In this document: piece after piece, positions 1-8,799 of the stretch | How the letters are laid out: each line of letters opens with the position of its first letter | Position numbering within the stretch: position 1 is the stretch's first letter | The notes under the pieces: generated by a model | The model's input: only the letters and a program-made list of their open reading frames with translations | Told to the model about the DNA's origin: nothing | Database searches by the model: none | Origin: Candidatus Aminicenantota bacterium | Lineage (GTDB): Bacteria; Acidobacteriota; Aminicenantia; Aminicenantales; UBA8522 | NCBI GenBank assembly: GCA_017886205.1 | Contig: JAFNEO010000012.1 | Coordinates: 130,482 to 194,481, forward strand | DNA length: 64,000 nt | Direction of reading: 5' to 3' | Program-made: the position numbers and the translations under genes

Positions 1-741
1 AGCATCAAGTGGCTGGATTACGACGGCAACGGCGTCATCGACGGCTTGGATGTTGCCTGGGTCGGCAACAACACGTCATATCGTGTTGAGAACATGAAGA
101 CGTATGACGGGAAAAAGCCGCAGAGGACCTATCAAGCCTTGCAGCTGGTTTTGAACAAGAGATATTCCAACCGCTGGCAGGGCTTAGCCTCGGTCGTCTA
201 TTCCTGGTCCAACGGCACGGCCCAGCGCACCATGCGGCAGAATGACAACATGATGGGCCCGATGGTCACCGATGACACCTGGATGGGCAGCCTCAATTAC
301 ACCATCAACAACATGGACGGGGTGCTGCCGTTCGTTCCCAAGCTGGAGCTCAAAGCCTCAGGATCCTACACCATTCCTTACATTGATTTAGATCTAGGCG
401 TTCGCTTCAGGATGCACACCGGCCGTCCTCTCTGGAAGCTGGAAAACTATGCCGTCCGCTCCCAGTGGGGCGGTATTGAGGGATCCGTCATCAGCGGCGG
501 CCTCAACCGGATCGTCGGCGACACAGAGCCCACTTATTTACCGACGCTCAGTGTCTTAGATGTCAGGCTCGAAAGAGCGTTCAAGATCAGAAACTACGGT
601 GCGATCCATGTCGTCCTCGATGTCCTCAACACTTTTAACAATGCGAATGTGACGAACGCCGAGTACATCGGTCTCTGGGGCCGCATCACAGGTCTGACAG
701 ACGCCCGCCGGTTCCGCCTCAGCTTCATGTACCAGTTCTAA
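1..741 (+). CDS. TonB-dependent receptor-like outer-membrane beta-barrel, C-terminal part
   Basis: The reading frame is open from the first base of the window, so the gene begins upstream; 246 residues are visible. It starts inside an acidic loop of the form DYDGNGVIDG, which resembles an EF-hand or dockerin calcium loop. Alternating hydrophobic and aromatic strands follow, and the last residues are MYQF; a terminal Phe is typical of beta-barrels inserted by the BAM complex. The segment DVLNTFNNANVTNAE resembles the end of Oar/CarboxypepD_reg-type TonB receptors common in Acidobacteria. The substrate cannot be told from this part. A strong terminator follows 23 bases after the stop. Confidence 0.75.
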   Translation, partial: SIKWLDYDGNGVIDGLDVAWVGNNTSYRVENMKTYDGKKPQRTYQALQLVLNKRYSNRWQGLASVVYSWSNGTAQRTMRQNDNMMGPMVTDDTWMGSLNYTINNMDGVLPFVPKLELKASGSYTIPYIDLDLGVRFRMHTGRPLWKLENYAVRSQWGGIEGSVISGGLNRIVGDTEPTYLPTLSVLDVRLERAFKIRNYGAIHVVLDVLNTFNNANVTNAEYIGLWGRITGLTDARRFRLSFMYQF

Positions 742-763
742 GCAGAAACACGTTTTGATCTCC

Positions 764-799
764 AGAGCCTGGAGGGCTGCGGCCCTCCAGGCTCTTTTC
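764..799 (+). terminator. Rho-independent terminator of the outer-membrane receptor gene
   Basis: A perfect 13-bp stem (765-777 with 782-794) closes a 4-base loop TGCG and is followed by a run of T. It lies just after the receptor stop codon and should end that transcript. Confidence 0.9.
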
Positions 800-858
800 T
801 CATGCGAACGGCTCAAGACGCCTGTAGGAATTATGAGCAATCAATGTCGGCGTCTTCC

Positions 859-951
859 TCAGAGACGCTTATCAGAATACATTTTAGATATTAATCTCCC
901 CTACCCCTCTTAGGGAATTAAGAGGGGCTTCGAAAAGGTCAGCGTCTCTGA
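859..951. repeat. Nested inverted-repeat element, copy 1
   Basis: An outer pair of 11-base arms (859-869 TCAGAGACGCT with 941-951) encloses an inner hairpin of 9 bp (904-912 with 919-927) with loop GGGAAT. The same layout occurs at 41951-42042 and 61847-61942 with different but still complementary arm sequences. The copy is followed by CAAAGGTCGGAG, which contains the ribosome-binding site of the symporter; copy 3 precedes a second transporter gene in the same way. Confidence 0.75.
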
Positions 952-970
952 CAAAGGTCGGAGGTTCGCC

Positions 971-2569
971 ATGGTCCATTTTGCCTTCCTGGACTGGTTC
1001 TGGGTCATCGCCTTCATCATCCTGATGACCGTTTGCGGAATCCTTTTCTATAAGCTGGGCAAGAGATCGATGGCCGATTTCTTCCTGGCGGGCCGGGGGC
1101 TCCCCTGGTGGCTCCCCGCCACCTCGGTCTATGCGACCCACACGGCCACCGACACTCCGATCTGGGTCAGCGGTGTCGTCTATCAGTACGGCCTGAGGGG
1201 GTTGTGGTATACGTTCTTTTCGGCCTGGTGCGCCATCTCGGCTTTTGCCTCGACCCGGATCTTCCGGCGCTCGCTCGCCTACACCCAGGCGGAATGGCAG
1301 ACGCTCCGCTTCTCCGGGCTGGGGGCCGAGCTCCTGCGCGGCTGGATCGCCGGCTGGCAGGTGTTCATGAACATGTTCGTCCTGGGTTGGGTCGGGATGG
1401 CCATGGGCAAGCTCTGTAACTACCTCTTCGGCTGGCCGCAGTGGGTGGCCCTGGTGCTCTTCTCCACGATCTGCGCCGTCTATGTCCTTGCGGCCGGCTA
1501 TTGGGGTGTGGTCATGTCCGATTTCCAGCAGGGCGTCATCGCCTTCCTGGTCATCGTCATCGTCTCCTTCTGGGGGATCAGTGTGGCGGGCGGTCCCCAC
1601 GGGATCGTCAGCAAGCTCGGCGCCATGGGCCAGAGCTGGCGCCTCAACCCCTTCGCTTTTTCCGGGCTGACGGGCGGGGATTTTCCGCTGGTCTGGTTCC
1701 TGACCATGCTGGTCATCGCCGTGATCGGCGGGTTCGGCATGGGCACGTCCATCGACTGGTACCCGGAAGCGCAGCGCATCCAGTCGGCCAAGACCGTCCG
1801 CGACGCCAGCTATTCAATCTGGTCGGGGACGGCCCTGATCGTCATCCGGAACTCCATCTGGGCTGTGGCCATCCTGGGGTTCTTCGTCCTTTACCCCAAT
1901 ATCCAGGAGACTGCCCAGTACGAAATGGCCTGGTACAGGATTGGGTTCGAGTACCTGCCCGTGGGCATGGTCGGACTTTTTTTCGCGGCCATTGTGGCCA
2001 TCCATCTGTCCACGATCTCGGCCCACCTCAATCTCGGCGCCTCCTATGCCACCCGAGACCTCTACCATCATTACTTCAAGCCTAAGGCGACCGAGAAGGA
2101 ACTGGTCTGGGTGGGACGGGTTTCAACGCTCATCCTGCTCATCGGGTCCTTCATCTACGGGTCGATGATGAAGGAGATCACCCAGTGGCTCATCTTCGCC
2201 CTCTGGATCATGGCCGCGGGGATCTGGCTGCCGAGCATCCTCCAGGTCGTCTGGTGGCGCTTCAATTCCTGGGGGTACCTCTCCTCCTGGATCGCCAACC
2301 TGGGATTAAGCTGGCTCGTCGTCTGGGTCCTGCCGGAGTTTCGTCTCATCCCCGACCTGCCGGACTATCTCCAGTTCTGGATCATGATGGTCCTTGGCGC
2401 CCTGATCTATCTGCCCATCACCTTCCTGACTAAGCCGGAGGACATGGACCGGCTAGTCAAGTACTACGTCATGTCGCGGCCCCTCGGATGGTGGAAGCCC
2501 GTGCGGCTCGAGGCGGAGAGGCGCGGGCTGGTCGTCCCGGAGGCCGGGGCGGCGAAAGGAGGGAACTGA
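971..2569 (+). CDS. Sodium:solute symporter (SSS/SLC5 family)
   Basis: This 532-residue protein has about 13 hydrophobic segments and the N-terminal pattern ADFFLAGRGLPWWLPATS, which is characteristic of SSS-family sodium-coupled symporters. A second family-like stretch is GTSIDWYPEAQRIQSAK in the middle of the protein. It sits in the inner membrane and probably imports a sugar or organic solute with Na+; the substrate cannot be read from sequence. The ATG at 971 is preceded by a GGAGG motif. The next gene starts 2 bases after its stop, so this is the first gene of a tight operon with three small membrane proteins. Confidence 0.9.
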   Translation: MVHFAFLDWFWVIAFIILMTVCGILFYKLGKRSMADFFLAGRGLPWWLPATSVYATHTATDTPIWVSGVVYQYGLRGLWYTFFSAWCAISAFASTRIFRRSLAYTQAEWQTLRFSGLGAELLRGWIAGWQVFMNMFVLGWVGMAMGKLCNYLFGWPQWVALVLFSTICAVYVLAAGYWGVVMSDFQQGVIAFLVIVIVSFWGISVAGGPHGIVSKLGAMGQSWRLNPFAFSGLTGGDFPLVWFLTMLVIAVIGGFGMGTSIDWYPEAQRIQSAKTVRDASYSIWSGTALIVIRNSIWAVAILGFFVLYPNIQETAQYEMAWYRIGFEYLPVGMVGLFFAAIVAIHLSTISAHLNLGASYATRDLYHHYFKPKATEKELVWVGRVSTLILLIGSFIYGSMMKEITQWLIFALWIMAAGIWLPSILQVVWWRFNSWGYLSSWIANLGLSWLVVWVLPEFRLIPDLPDYLQFWIMMVLGALIYLPITFLTKPEDMDRLVKYYVMSRPLGWWKPVRLEAERRGLVVPEAGAAKGGN

Positions 2570-2570
2570 G

Positions 2571-2861
2571 ATGAGCTGGATAAAGCGTCGCTGGACGGCC
2601 GTCGAGGCCGACCGCTGGACCAAGGAGGACTATCTCACCTTCGTCATTTCGCCGCTGGTCTATGTCCTGCTGATGATCGGGACGGCCCTGAGCCTGCTAT
2701 TGCGATGGTATGGGTTCCTCCTTCTCGGGGGGGGGGTGGTCCTTCTTCTGTTGATGCTCTGGATCATCGACCCCAAGCTCAAGGCCATCTCCGAGAGTTA
2801 CGAGGTCAAGCAAAAGCAATACCTCGAGGAGATAGAAAAGATCGCCCGGTGGGAGAAGTAA
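2571..2861 (+). CDS. Small membrane protein of the symporter operon (96 aa)
   Basis: I do not recognise a family. The protein has an amphipathic N-terminus with WTAVEADRWTKEDYLTF, two hydrophobic segments at about residues 25-45 and 48-66, and a charged C-terminal helix likely to lie in the cytoplasm. The start is supported by AAAGGAGG at normal spacing, and it begins 2 bases after the symporter stop, indicating coupled translation. Its position suggests an accessory or regulatory subunit of the symporter. That role is inferred from context only. Confidence 0.8.
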   Translation: MSWIKRRWTAVEADRWTKEDYLTFVISPLVYVLLMIGTALSLLLRWYGFLLLGGGVVLLLLMLWIIDPKLKAISESYEVKQKQYLEEIEKIARWEK

Positions 2862-2862
2862 C

Positions 2863-2979
2863 ATGAAACAAGGCCTGGCCGTGGTCATCGGAATGAGCAT
2901 CGCCTATTTGTTTTCCTTCCTCGGGTTGCTGCTTGCTTATTACTCCTACAAGAAGAAGCGCGGAGAGAAGAAGGAGTAG
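2863..2979 (+). CDS. 38-residue single-span membrane peptide
   Basis: The ATG lies 1 base after the preceding stop, with GGGAG upstream. The product has one hydrophobic span at about residues 5-28 and a strongly basic tail KKKRGEKKE, as expected for an N-out, C-in micro-protein. The tight spacing within the symporter operon supports its being real. No family is recognised. It may be a small subunit like those that accompany other transporters, which is inference. Confidence 0.65.
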   Translation: MKQGLAVVIGMSIAYLFSFLGLLLAYYSYKKKRGEKKE

Positions 2980-2981
2980 CC

Positions 2982-3071
2982 ATGGTAGGAATCATCGTTC
3001 CGGCCCTGATTTTTCTCGTCTCCTTTGTCCTGACCTATTACCTCTACCGCCGTTTCTCCCGCCACCAATAG
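2982..3071 (+). CDS. 29-residue single-span membrane peptide
   Basis: The ATG is 2 bases after the previous stop, and a GGAG motif lies inside the end of the previous gene. Residues 3-22 are hydrophobic and the tail YRRFSRHQ is basic. It is the last of four head-to-tail reading frames, and a REP-like inverted pair begins 2 bases after its stop. Confidence is limited by its size; operon spacing and a clear ribosome-binding site are the support. Confidence 0.55.
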   Translation: MVGIIVPALIFLVSFVLTYYLYRRFSRHQ

Positions 3072-3072
3072 A

Positions 3073-3174
3073 GGGGTCAGGTCTCAACATTCAACAATTG
3101 AGATTATAGAAGCAGGGATACGGAGCAAGGACAGAAGGCACAGCCTGATTTGTTGATTGTTGAGACCTGACCCC
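3073..3174. repeat. REP-like inverted pair (REPIN-type)
   Basis: A 25-base sequence beginning GGGGTCAGGTCTCAAC (3073-3097) recurs in inverted orientation at 3150-3174 with a single mismatch, separated by 52 bases. A further exact copy of the right arm lies at 62084-62108. Repeats of this type often accompany REP-associated tyrosine transposases, none of which is in this window. The pair may also act as a transcript end for the symporter operon. Confidence 0.7.
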
Positions 3175-3289
3175 ATTCTTGCCCCCCCTCCCTCGATCAT
3201 CCTTCAAATCACGGAAACGGAGATGCTATCAGGACAGAAGGCAAGTTTGAAGAAAAAACAAAAATGGTTTAGATTAGTACCTAGTGAAG

Positions 3290-5365
3290 ATGATCAAGAG
3301 GATCGCGCTTTATGTCATGATCGGAGCCCTATTCCCTCCGGTCCTGTTCGCCCAGCCAAAATCCGACCTGAAGATGCCCGAGTCCTATCGCCTCTGGCTG
3401 GAGGAGGAAGTCGTCTATATCATCACTTCCAAAGAAGCAGACGTCTTCCGGAAGCTCGAGACAGACAAGGAAAGGGATATTTTTGTCGAGGCCTTCTGGA
3501 AGCATAGAGACCCGACCCCGGGCACGCCCCAGAATGAGTTTAAAGATGAGCACTATCAAAGGAGGAAGTACGCCAACGAATACTTCGGCCGGGGGAGTCC
3601 GCGGCCGGGCTGGAAGACCGACCAGGGAAGAATCCATATCATCCTCGGCCCGCCCAGGAACATCGAAGACCATAGTAGCATCAATGGCGTCTATCCGGTC
3701 CAGATATGGTCTTACGATGGCGACCCGGATTATGGCTTGCCCACTGGATTCAACATCATCTTTTTCAAGAAACGCGGAATGGGAGAATATATCCTTTATT
3801 CACCCGTAGACGACGGGCCGGATAGCTTGATCGCCGATTGGGGGACAAACCTGACAGCAGATATTATGGACGAGCAAGCCGCTTACAGGGAGCTGGCCAA
3901 GCTGGCTCCCAACCTGGCCTACCAGACTCTTTCGCTCATCCCGGGGGAAAGGCCTATGTCCGGTACCGTTTCCCTCGCTTCGACACGGCTGCTCGGCAAC
4001 GTTTTTTCTTATCCCCAGAAAAAAGTCGAGGATACGTACGCTGAAGCGCTGCTCAAGTACAAGGATGTCATCGAAGTCGACTACTCGGCCAACTATATCG
4101 CCAGCGATTCTTCTCTTTATGTCATCAAGGATGAGACCGGGCATTTTATGGTCCACTATTCCATCGAGCCCAAGAAGATTTCGGTCGATTCCTACGGCGA
4201 CAAGTACAGCACGAATTACGAGCTCGACGGCCGGGTTTCCGACACCAATGGGAATACCATTTTCCAGTATATGAAAGAGTTTCCGCTGAGCTTCAGCGGC
4301 CCGGAACTTCAAGACCTGGGCGCCAAATCGCTGGCCATCCAAGACCTTTTTCCCCTGGTGCCGGGGACCTATAAGTTCGACCTCCTGCTAAAGAACACGG
4401 TCTCCAAGGAATTCACGACATTCGAAGGGACCATCACGGTCCCGGAAGAAAGCGCCCTCCCGGCCATTACGCCTCTTGTGTTGGGATACCGGCTGGAGAA
4501 AAGCGCTTCTCCGGCTACGGAGTTTATTCCTTTTCGGACTAAGGACGGCCAGCTGCTGACGCCTGCCCGGAAAACTTTCACCCAGAGAGAGAACCTGGTT
4601 GTGTTTTTTCAGGTTTTGGGACTGCCTCCGGAACTCCGGTCGGCGGGACAGTTGAGATATGCCGTTCTCCGTAAAGAAGCCCTGTTTCTGAGTCAAATAA
4701 AAAAAATCAGCGAGTATCAGAACGCGCCGGATTTTCTCGAAGTGTTTCCTCTCCAGGAATTCCCCCCCGATTACTATAAAATCAAAGTGTCCGTGCTGGA
4801 CTCCCGCGGAGCCGAGCTCCTGGCCCAGGATGAGGACTTCGAGATCACCGCGGCCCCGAGCATCGGCCGTCCCCTCGTCGTCTCCAAGGTCATGCCGGCC
4901 TCCGGCGTCGAGGAATACGATTACGAGCAGGGTCTCCAGCTTCTCAACCTGAAAAGAAACAAAGACGCTCTGGTTTTGCTCGAGAAGGCGTATGCCAAAA
5001 ATCCCTCCCAACTCAAATATGCGCTGGGCTTGAGTCAATGCCTTTTCATCGAGGGCCAGTACCAGAGGATCAAAGATATCCTCAGCCCGTTAAGGGGGGA
5101 GAAGGCGACTGACCTGGTCCTCTACTTCCTCGGGAAATCCTCTCATTCCCTGGGCCAGCTGGATGAAGCGATCGCCGATTACTCGGACTATCTCTCCCGG
5201 TTCGGGCTAAACCTGGAGATTCTCAACCTCCTGGGGACGGCGCACTACCAAAAGGGCAATGCCGCAGAGGCGCTCCGAGCCTGGAAGAGATCGCTCGAGA
5301 TCAACCCCGGCCAGGAAAACATCAAAAAACTCGTCCTGTCGATCGAAGAAAAGACCAAACGCTGA
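3290..5365 (+). CDS. GWxTD domain protein with C-terminal TPR repeats
   Basis: The protein opens with a signal peptide (ALYVMIGALFPPVLFAQ) and then has the GWxTD signature as RPGWKTDQGRIHIILGPP at about residues 100-117, preceded by the usual FWKHRDPTPGTPQNEF block. A beta-rich middle follows, and the last 140 residues form TPR-like helices. GWxTD proteins occur in Acidobacteria, Bacteroidetes and relatives; their role is unknown, with an envelope location likely. I prefer ATG 3290 over a GTG at 3284 because no ribosome-binding site favours either. The 3' end overlaps the convergent glycosidase gene by 159 bases. Confidence 0.85.
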   Translation: MIKRIALYVMIGALFPPVLFAQPKSDLKMPESYRLWLEEEVVYIITSKEADVFRKLETDKERDIFVEAFWKHRDPTPGTPQNEFKDEHYQRRKYANEYFGRGSPRPGWKTDQGRIHIILGPPRNIEDHSSINGVYPVQIWSYDGDPDYGLPTGFNIIFFKKRGMGEYILYSPVDDGPDSLIADWGTNLTADIMDEQAAYRELAKLAPNLAYQTLSLIPGERPMSGTVSLASTRLLGNVFSYPQKKVEDTYAEALLKYKDVIEVDYSANYIASDSSLYVIKDETGHFMVHYSIEPKKISVDSYGDKYSTNYELDGRVSDTNGNTIFQYMKEFPLSFSGPELQDLGAKSLAIQDLFPLVPGTYKFDLLLKNTVSKEFTTFEGTITVPEESALPAITPLVLGYRLEKSASPATEFIPFRTKDGQLLTPARKTFTQRENLVVFFQVLGLPPELRSAGQLRYAVLRKEALFLSQIKKISEYQNAPDFLEVFPLQEFPPDYYKIKVSVLDSRGAELLAQDEDFEITAAPSIGRPLVVSKVMPASGVEEYDYEQGLQLLNLKRNKDALVLLEKAYAKNPSQLKYALGLSQCLFIEGQYQRIKDILSPLRGEKATDLVLYFLGKSSHSLGQLDEAIADYSDYLSRFGLNLEILNLLGTAHYQKGNAAEALRAWKRSLEINPGQENIKKLVLSIEEKTKR

Positions 5366-8300
5366 CCGAGCCGTCGCCTGCGGCCGGGGCAGGTCAGGTC
5401 CTTTGTCTTGATGCTCCGGAAGAAAATCGGAGATCTCCATCCGGATGGTCACGGGGCCCAGGAGGCCCGACGGAAGCAGGGGCGAATCTTTCTTGTAGTG
5501 CTTCCAGGTCGCAAAAGTGATGCGGCCTTGAGAGGGACGGGGTTCGCCCTGCACTAGCCACTCCGGCCAACGGGCCAGGTTGCCGCCCTCGCCGTACTCG
5601 CAGTCGGGCGCCAGCTGTTCGTCTCCGATGAGCCGGTTGACCCAGAGATTGGCCACGGTGATTTCCAGCCGATTGCCGGACGCTTTCACAACACTGGTAA
5701 TGTCCACCTGCCAGGGAGCGCACCAGACGACACCGAGATCGCGGCCGTTGAGCCGCACCCGGGCGATGTTTTTCACGGTGCCGAGGTCAAGCCGAATCCG
5801 CCGCCGGCCGCGGTCTTCTGCTGGCTTAGAGACATCAGCAGAGACGGGCAGGTCGAAGGTCGTTTTGTAGGCTGCCGTGCCGGAGTAAAACCGGATTCCG
5901 TCTTCCGGCCGAACGGACCAATCGTCAAGCGTGTCAAACGTGACTCTCTCCGGCCCGCCCCAATTCGGGTCGAACCTGACATCCCAGGGGCCGCCGACCT
6001 CGAACACCTTCTCCTGGGCCGGGAAATTTCGTTGCGCCGGTTTTGCTCCGGTTGCCGGCTTCCGGAAGACGATGAAAAACGACTGGTGCGGCTCGAAGCT
6101 CAGGGGCACAGATATGCGGCCGGCCGCCAACCTAAACTCGTCGAGGCTGCGGATTTCGCCCGTGACGGCGTCCCAAAGCTCCGGCTGTTTGTCGGTCACA
6201 CGGAAGACACAGGTCGTGTCGAGGGAGCGGTCCTCGGCGTTGGCGACGAAATAGATATCTGTTTCGCCGTCCCTGCGGTGCGTATAGCGGAGCCCCGCCT
6301 CGGACTCAAAGTCCGGGGGCACACCCATTTTCTCCAGGATGCCTGTGACCAGGGCAAAATCTCCGTATTGTTCGGGCTCCGAGAGGGGTGGGGCTCCCAC
6401 GTCCCAGGTGGTTTTGTCGGAATGAGCGGCCGGTGTCGCTTCCGCTCCCAGCGACGAAGGCGCGGGTACGGCCTTTGGCCCTCTTTCCCACACCAAGCGC
6501 CCCTTGCCATAAGCCCGCTCTGTTGCTCTTTCCCCTTCGTCCTTCCCCCACAGCTCCTCGGCCAGCCTCTGGACTTCGGCGTCGCAGTCCGGATAACCGG
6601 ACAGGCTGGGCGATTTTTTGGGCCGCGGGCCGACGACCGTTGCCCCGGACGCGACGAGCTCCATTAGCTTCCTCAGGAGGGCCGGAGTCATCGTCTCCTG
6701 TTCCGGCAGGATAAGCACGCGATAGGCCATGCCGTCGGGCAGGACGAGGTTCCCATCCTGCACCGACATGTTTGTAAGGAGCGTTTCCGGCGCGCAGCCG
6801 TCGAAGTTGTAGCCGAGGCGGTCCGGAGGGTCGCCGCGAAGGGCAGTGGAGGGCGCGCGGAACACATGCGGCGCGCCTTCCCCGACCAGGTAGCAGAGGT
6901 CCGCCACAGGGAGTCCCTGGCGGAGCATGAACTGGCAGCGGGCGAGGTAGGCGTGATAGGCGGGCACCATATCCCACCAAGTCTGCGTTCTCTCCCAGTG
7001 GACGCCGTAGGGCCCCATCGTCATCCCGGGCCGAAGACCGGGCCGAGACTGATGCTGGTAACGGTGGAAGACGATCCGGTTGATCCCGGCGGTGAAAGCC
7101 CAGTCACCGAGAGCTTTCATCGAGGCCGGGTGGGCCTGCCAAGCCTCGGCCTCGCTCGACGTGAACGCCTCCGCCGCCGCCACGCGCCGGCCGCAGCTGT
7201 GGGCGACGCTCGTCGCCTCGATGACGCTGTGGGCGGTGTTGAAACCGTAGAGCCAAAACTCGCCCATCGGGGCATCGGCCGCCGTGCCCAGGGTCATGTC
7301 CGCACAGGGCGTCATGTCGTACGGCTCGATAGACAGGCCAAAACCGTGGCGGCGGCCAAGTTCCTTGAGATGCAGAGCGTGGTTCTCCACGACCAGTTCC
7401 TGCGCTGTCAGGCGGAGGTCCCAGAGGAACCGCTCGGAGACCTCGAGGCTATCCACGATGCGGCCGGTCATGGCAGGAAGATAGGGAAAGAGGTCGTATC
7501 CCCGGCGGCACCGGAACTCCTCCCGGAAGGTGCCGGTCCAATTCTGAGCCCCCATTTCCCAGCTGTCGATATGGAGGAAGGTCCAGCCCGCTCCGGCTGA
7601 GGTCTTGCGGGGGCCGATCTCGCGGAGGAGCGCGCCGACGAAGGCGTCGAAGTGAGAATCGAGAGCAGCCTTATCGAGCTTGTCACACTCGAGGCCTAAT
7701 CCGGCCACGGGGGCGGGTCGGGTGTTTGCTCCGTTGGTCGTCCGGCCGAAACGCAGGACGGTCCAATTGCCGTCCGGGACGTCCCAAGCGAGGCGACCAT
7801 CGACCGCAAGCCTGTCGGAGAGATCGACGACCCGGCCGCGCTCGATCGCCGCTCCGGCGGGCAGCGCAGGGTACTCCGCCGGCATCGGCAGGAAAGGCTT
7901 CACTCCGGGCTGGGAGGAGTAGGGCGCCCGCACATAAAGCGCCTTTTCGTCGATGTCGGCGAGGCGGGCCCCGCCTCTGGGGGTCGGGAAGGCCAGCACG
8001 GCCACGTCACGATAGTAGTCGTTTTTCGCCTTTTCCAGATCAGCCGGGAGAGCCCCGTCGCCGAAGAAGGCGGGCCGGCGCAGCGGCCGGGGCAGGGGAC
8101 CTTCGAAGCGCTTCGGGCCTGTGATCTCGATCGCACTCGCGACGAGGTGCTGCATCGACTGCTCTGGCGCGATCCACGGGCCGCCGCTCCCGGTCCAGCC
8201 GGGCCCGGCGTTGAGCGTAATCTCGAGGCCCAGCCGCTCGGCCTCCCTGACCCCGTGTTTGAAGAGCTTCCTCCACTCCGGGCTCATGAACTCGACCGGG

Positions 8301-8602
8301 CCACGCGGGACGCCGACGTTCACCTCGCAGATGACGACTCCGCCGATCCCGGCCTGTTTCATCGCCTCCAGGTCCGCCGTGATCCCGTCTCGGCTCAGGT
8401 TTCCGTCCATCCACATCCAGTAGACCCACGGCCGGGCCGAGTCGGGCGGGTTCATAAATCCACCGGCGAGCCGATCGATCGTCTGTCGACCTGAGTCCGA
8501 TAGCACAATTTCAGATGGCCCGCATCCGCTTGTGCGCAGGGCGACGGCAAGCGCAATGAGCGCCCACGGAATGAGCGACTTCAGCTCGGCGCTTATCTCC
8601 AT
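5207..8602 (-). CDS. GH106-type alpha-L-rhamnosidase-like glycoside hydrolase
   Basis: The N-terminal catalytic region has PWVYWMWMDGNLSRDGI, the pattern EAMKQAGIGGVVICEV and LNAGPGWTGSGGPWI, all typical of Glyco_hydro_106 alpha-rhamnosidases that cleave rhamnose from plant or bacterial polysaccharides. A beta-sandwich domain near the C-terminus ends at GLLGPVTIRMEISDF. The signal sequence ends TSGC, which may be a lipobox. Family members usually stop about there; this frame continues about 65 residues antisense to the neighbouring GWxTD gene, so the natural stop may have been lost. A sugar-porter MFS gene is divergent to it and may import the product. Confidence 0.85.
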   Translation of the reverse strand: MEISAELKSLIPWALIALAVALRTSGCGPSEIVLSDSGRQTIDRLAGGFMNPPDSARPWVYWMWMDGNLSRDGITADLEAMKQAGIGGVVICEVNVGVPRGPVEFMSPEWRKLFKHGVREAERLGLEITLNAGPGWTGSGGPWIAPEQSMQHLVASAIEITGPKRFEGPLPRPLRRPAFFGDGALPADLEKAKNDYYRDVAVLAFPTPRGGARLADIDEKALYVRAPYSSQPGVKPFLPMPAEYPALPAGAAIERGRVVDLSDRLAVDGRLAWDVPDGNWTVLRFGRTTNGANTRPAPVAGLGLECDKLDKAALDSHFDAFVGALLREIGPRKTSAGAGWTFLHIDSWEMGAQNWTGTFREEFRCRRGYDLFPYLPAMTGRIVDSLEVSERFLWDLRLTAQELVVENHALHLKELGRRHGFGLSIEPYDMTPCADMTLGTAADAPMGEFWLYGFNTAHSVIEATSVAHSCGRRVAAAEAFTSSEAEAWQAHPASMKALGDWAFTAGINRIVFHRYQHQSRPGLRPGMTMGPYGVHWERTQTWWDMVPAYHAYLARCQFMLRQGLPVADLCYLVGEGAPHVFRAPSTALRGDPPDRLGYNFDGCAPETLLTNMSVQDGNLVLPDGMAYRVLILPEQETMTPALLRKLMELVASGATVVGPRPKKSPSLSGYPDCDAEVQRLAEELWGKDEGERATERAYGKGRLVWERGPKAVPAPSSLGAEATPAAHSDKTTWDVGAPPLSEPEQYGDFALVTGILEKMGVPPDFESEAGLRYTHRRDGETDIYFVANAEDRSLDTTCVFRVTDKQPELWDAVTGEIRSLDEFRLAAGRISVPLSFEPHQSFFIVFRKPATGAKPAQRNFPAQEKVFEVGGPWDVRFDPNWGGPERVTFDTLDDWSVRPEDGIRFYSGTAAYKTTFDLPVSADVSKPAEDRGRRRIRLDLGTVKNIARVRLNGRDLGVVWCAPWQVDITSVVKASGNRLEITVANLWVNRLIGDEQLAPDCEYGEGGNLARWPEWLVQGEPRPSQGRITFATWKHYKKDSPLLPSGLLGPVTIRMEISDFLPEHQDKGPDLPRPQATARSAFGLFFDRQDEFFDVFLAGVDLERSLPGSERLCGIALLVVRRPQEVENLQV

Positions 8603-8799
8603 CTTCTGTCTTTCTTCCAGGCTATCCGGGCTTCCTCAATATATTGTTGATTGATAACGGCCGTCAAGCATGCGTCCTTCTCTATCACGGAAACATTCAC
8701 ATTCCCAAATTGCCCGTCATACCCACATAAAAAGAAACAACTGCTCTTATCGTCTCGGCCTTGGTATCTACCGGGCGCGTGTGATAGAGTCTCTTGCTG

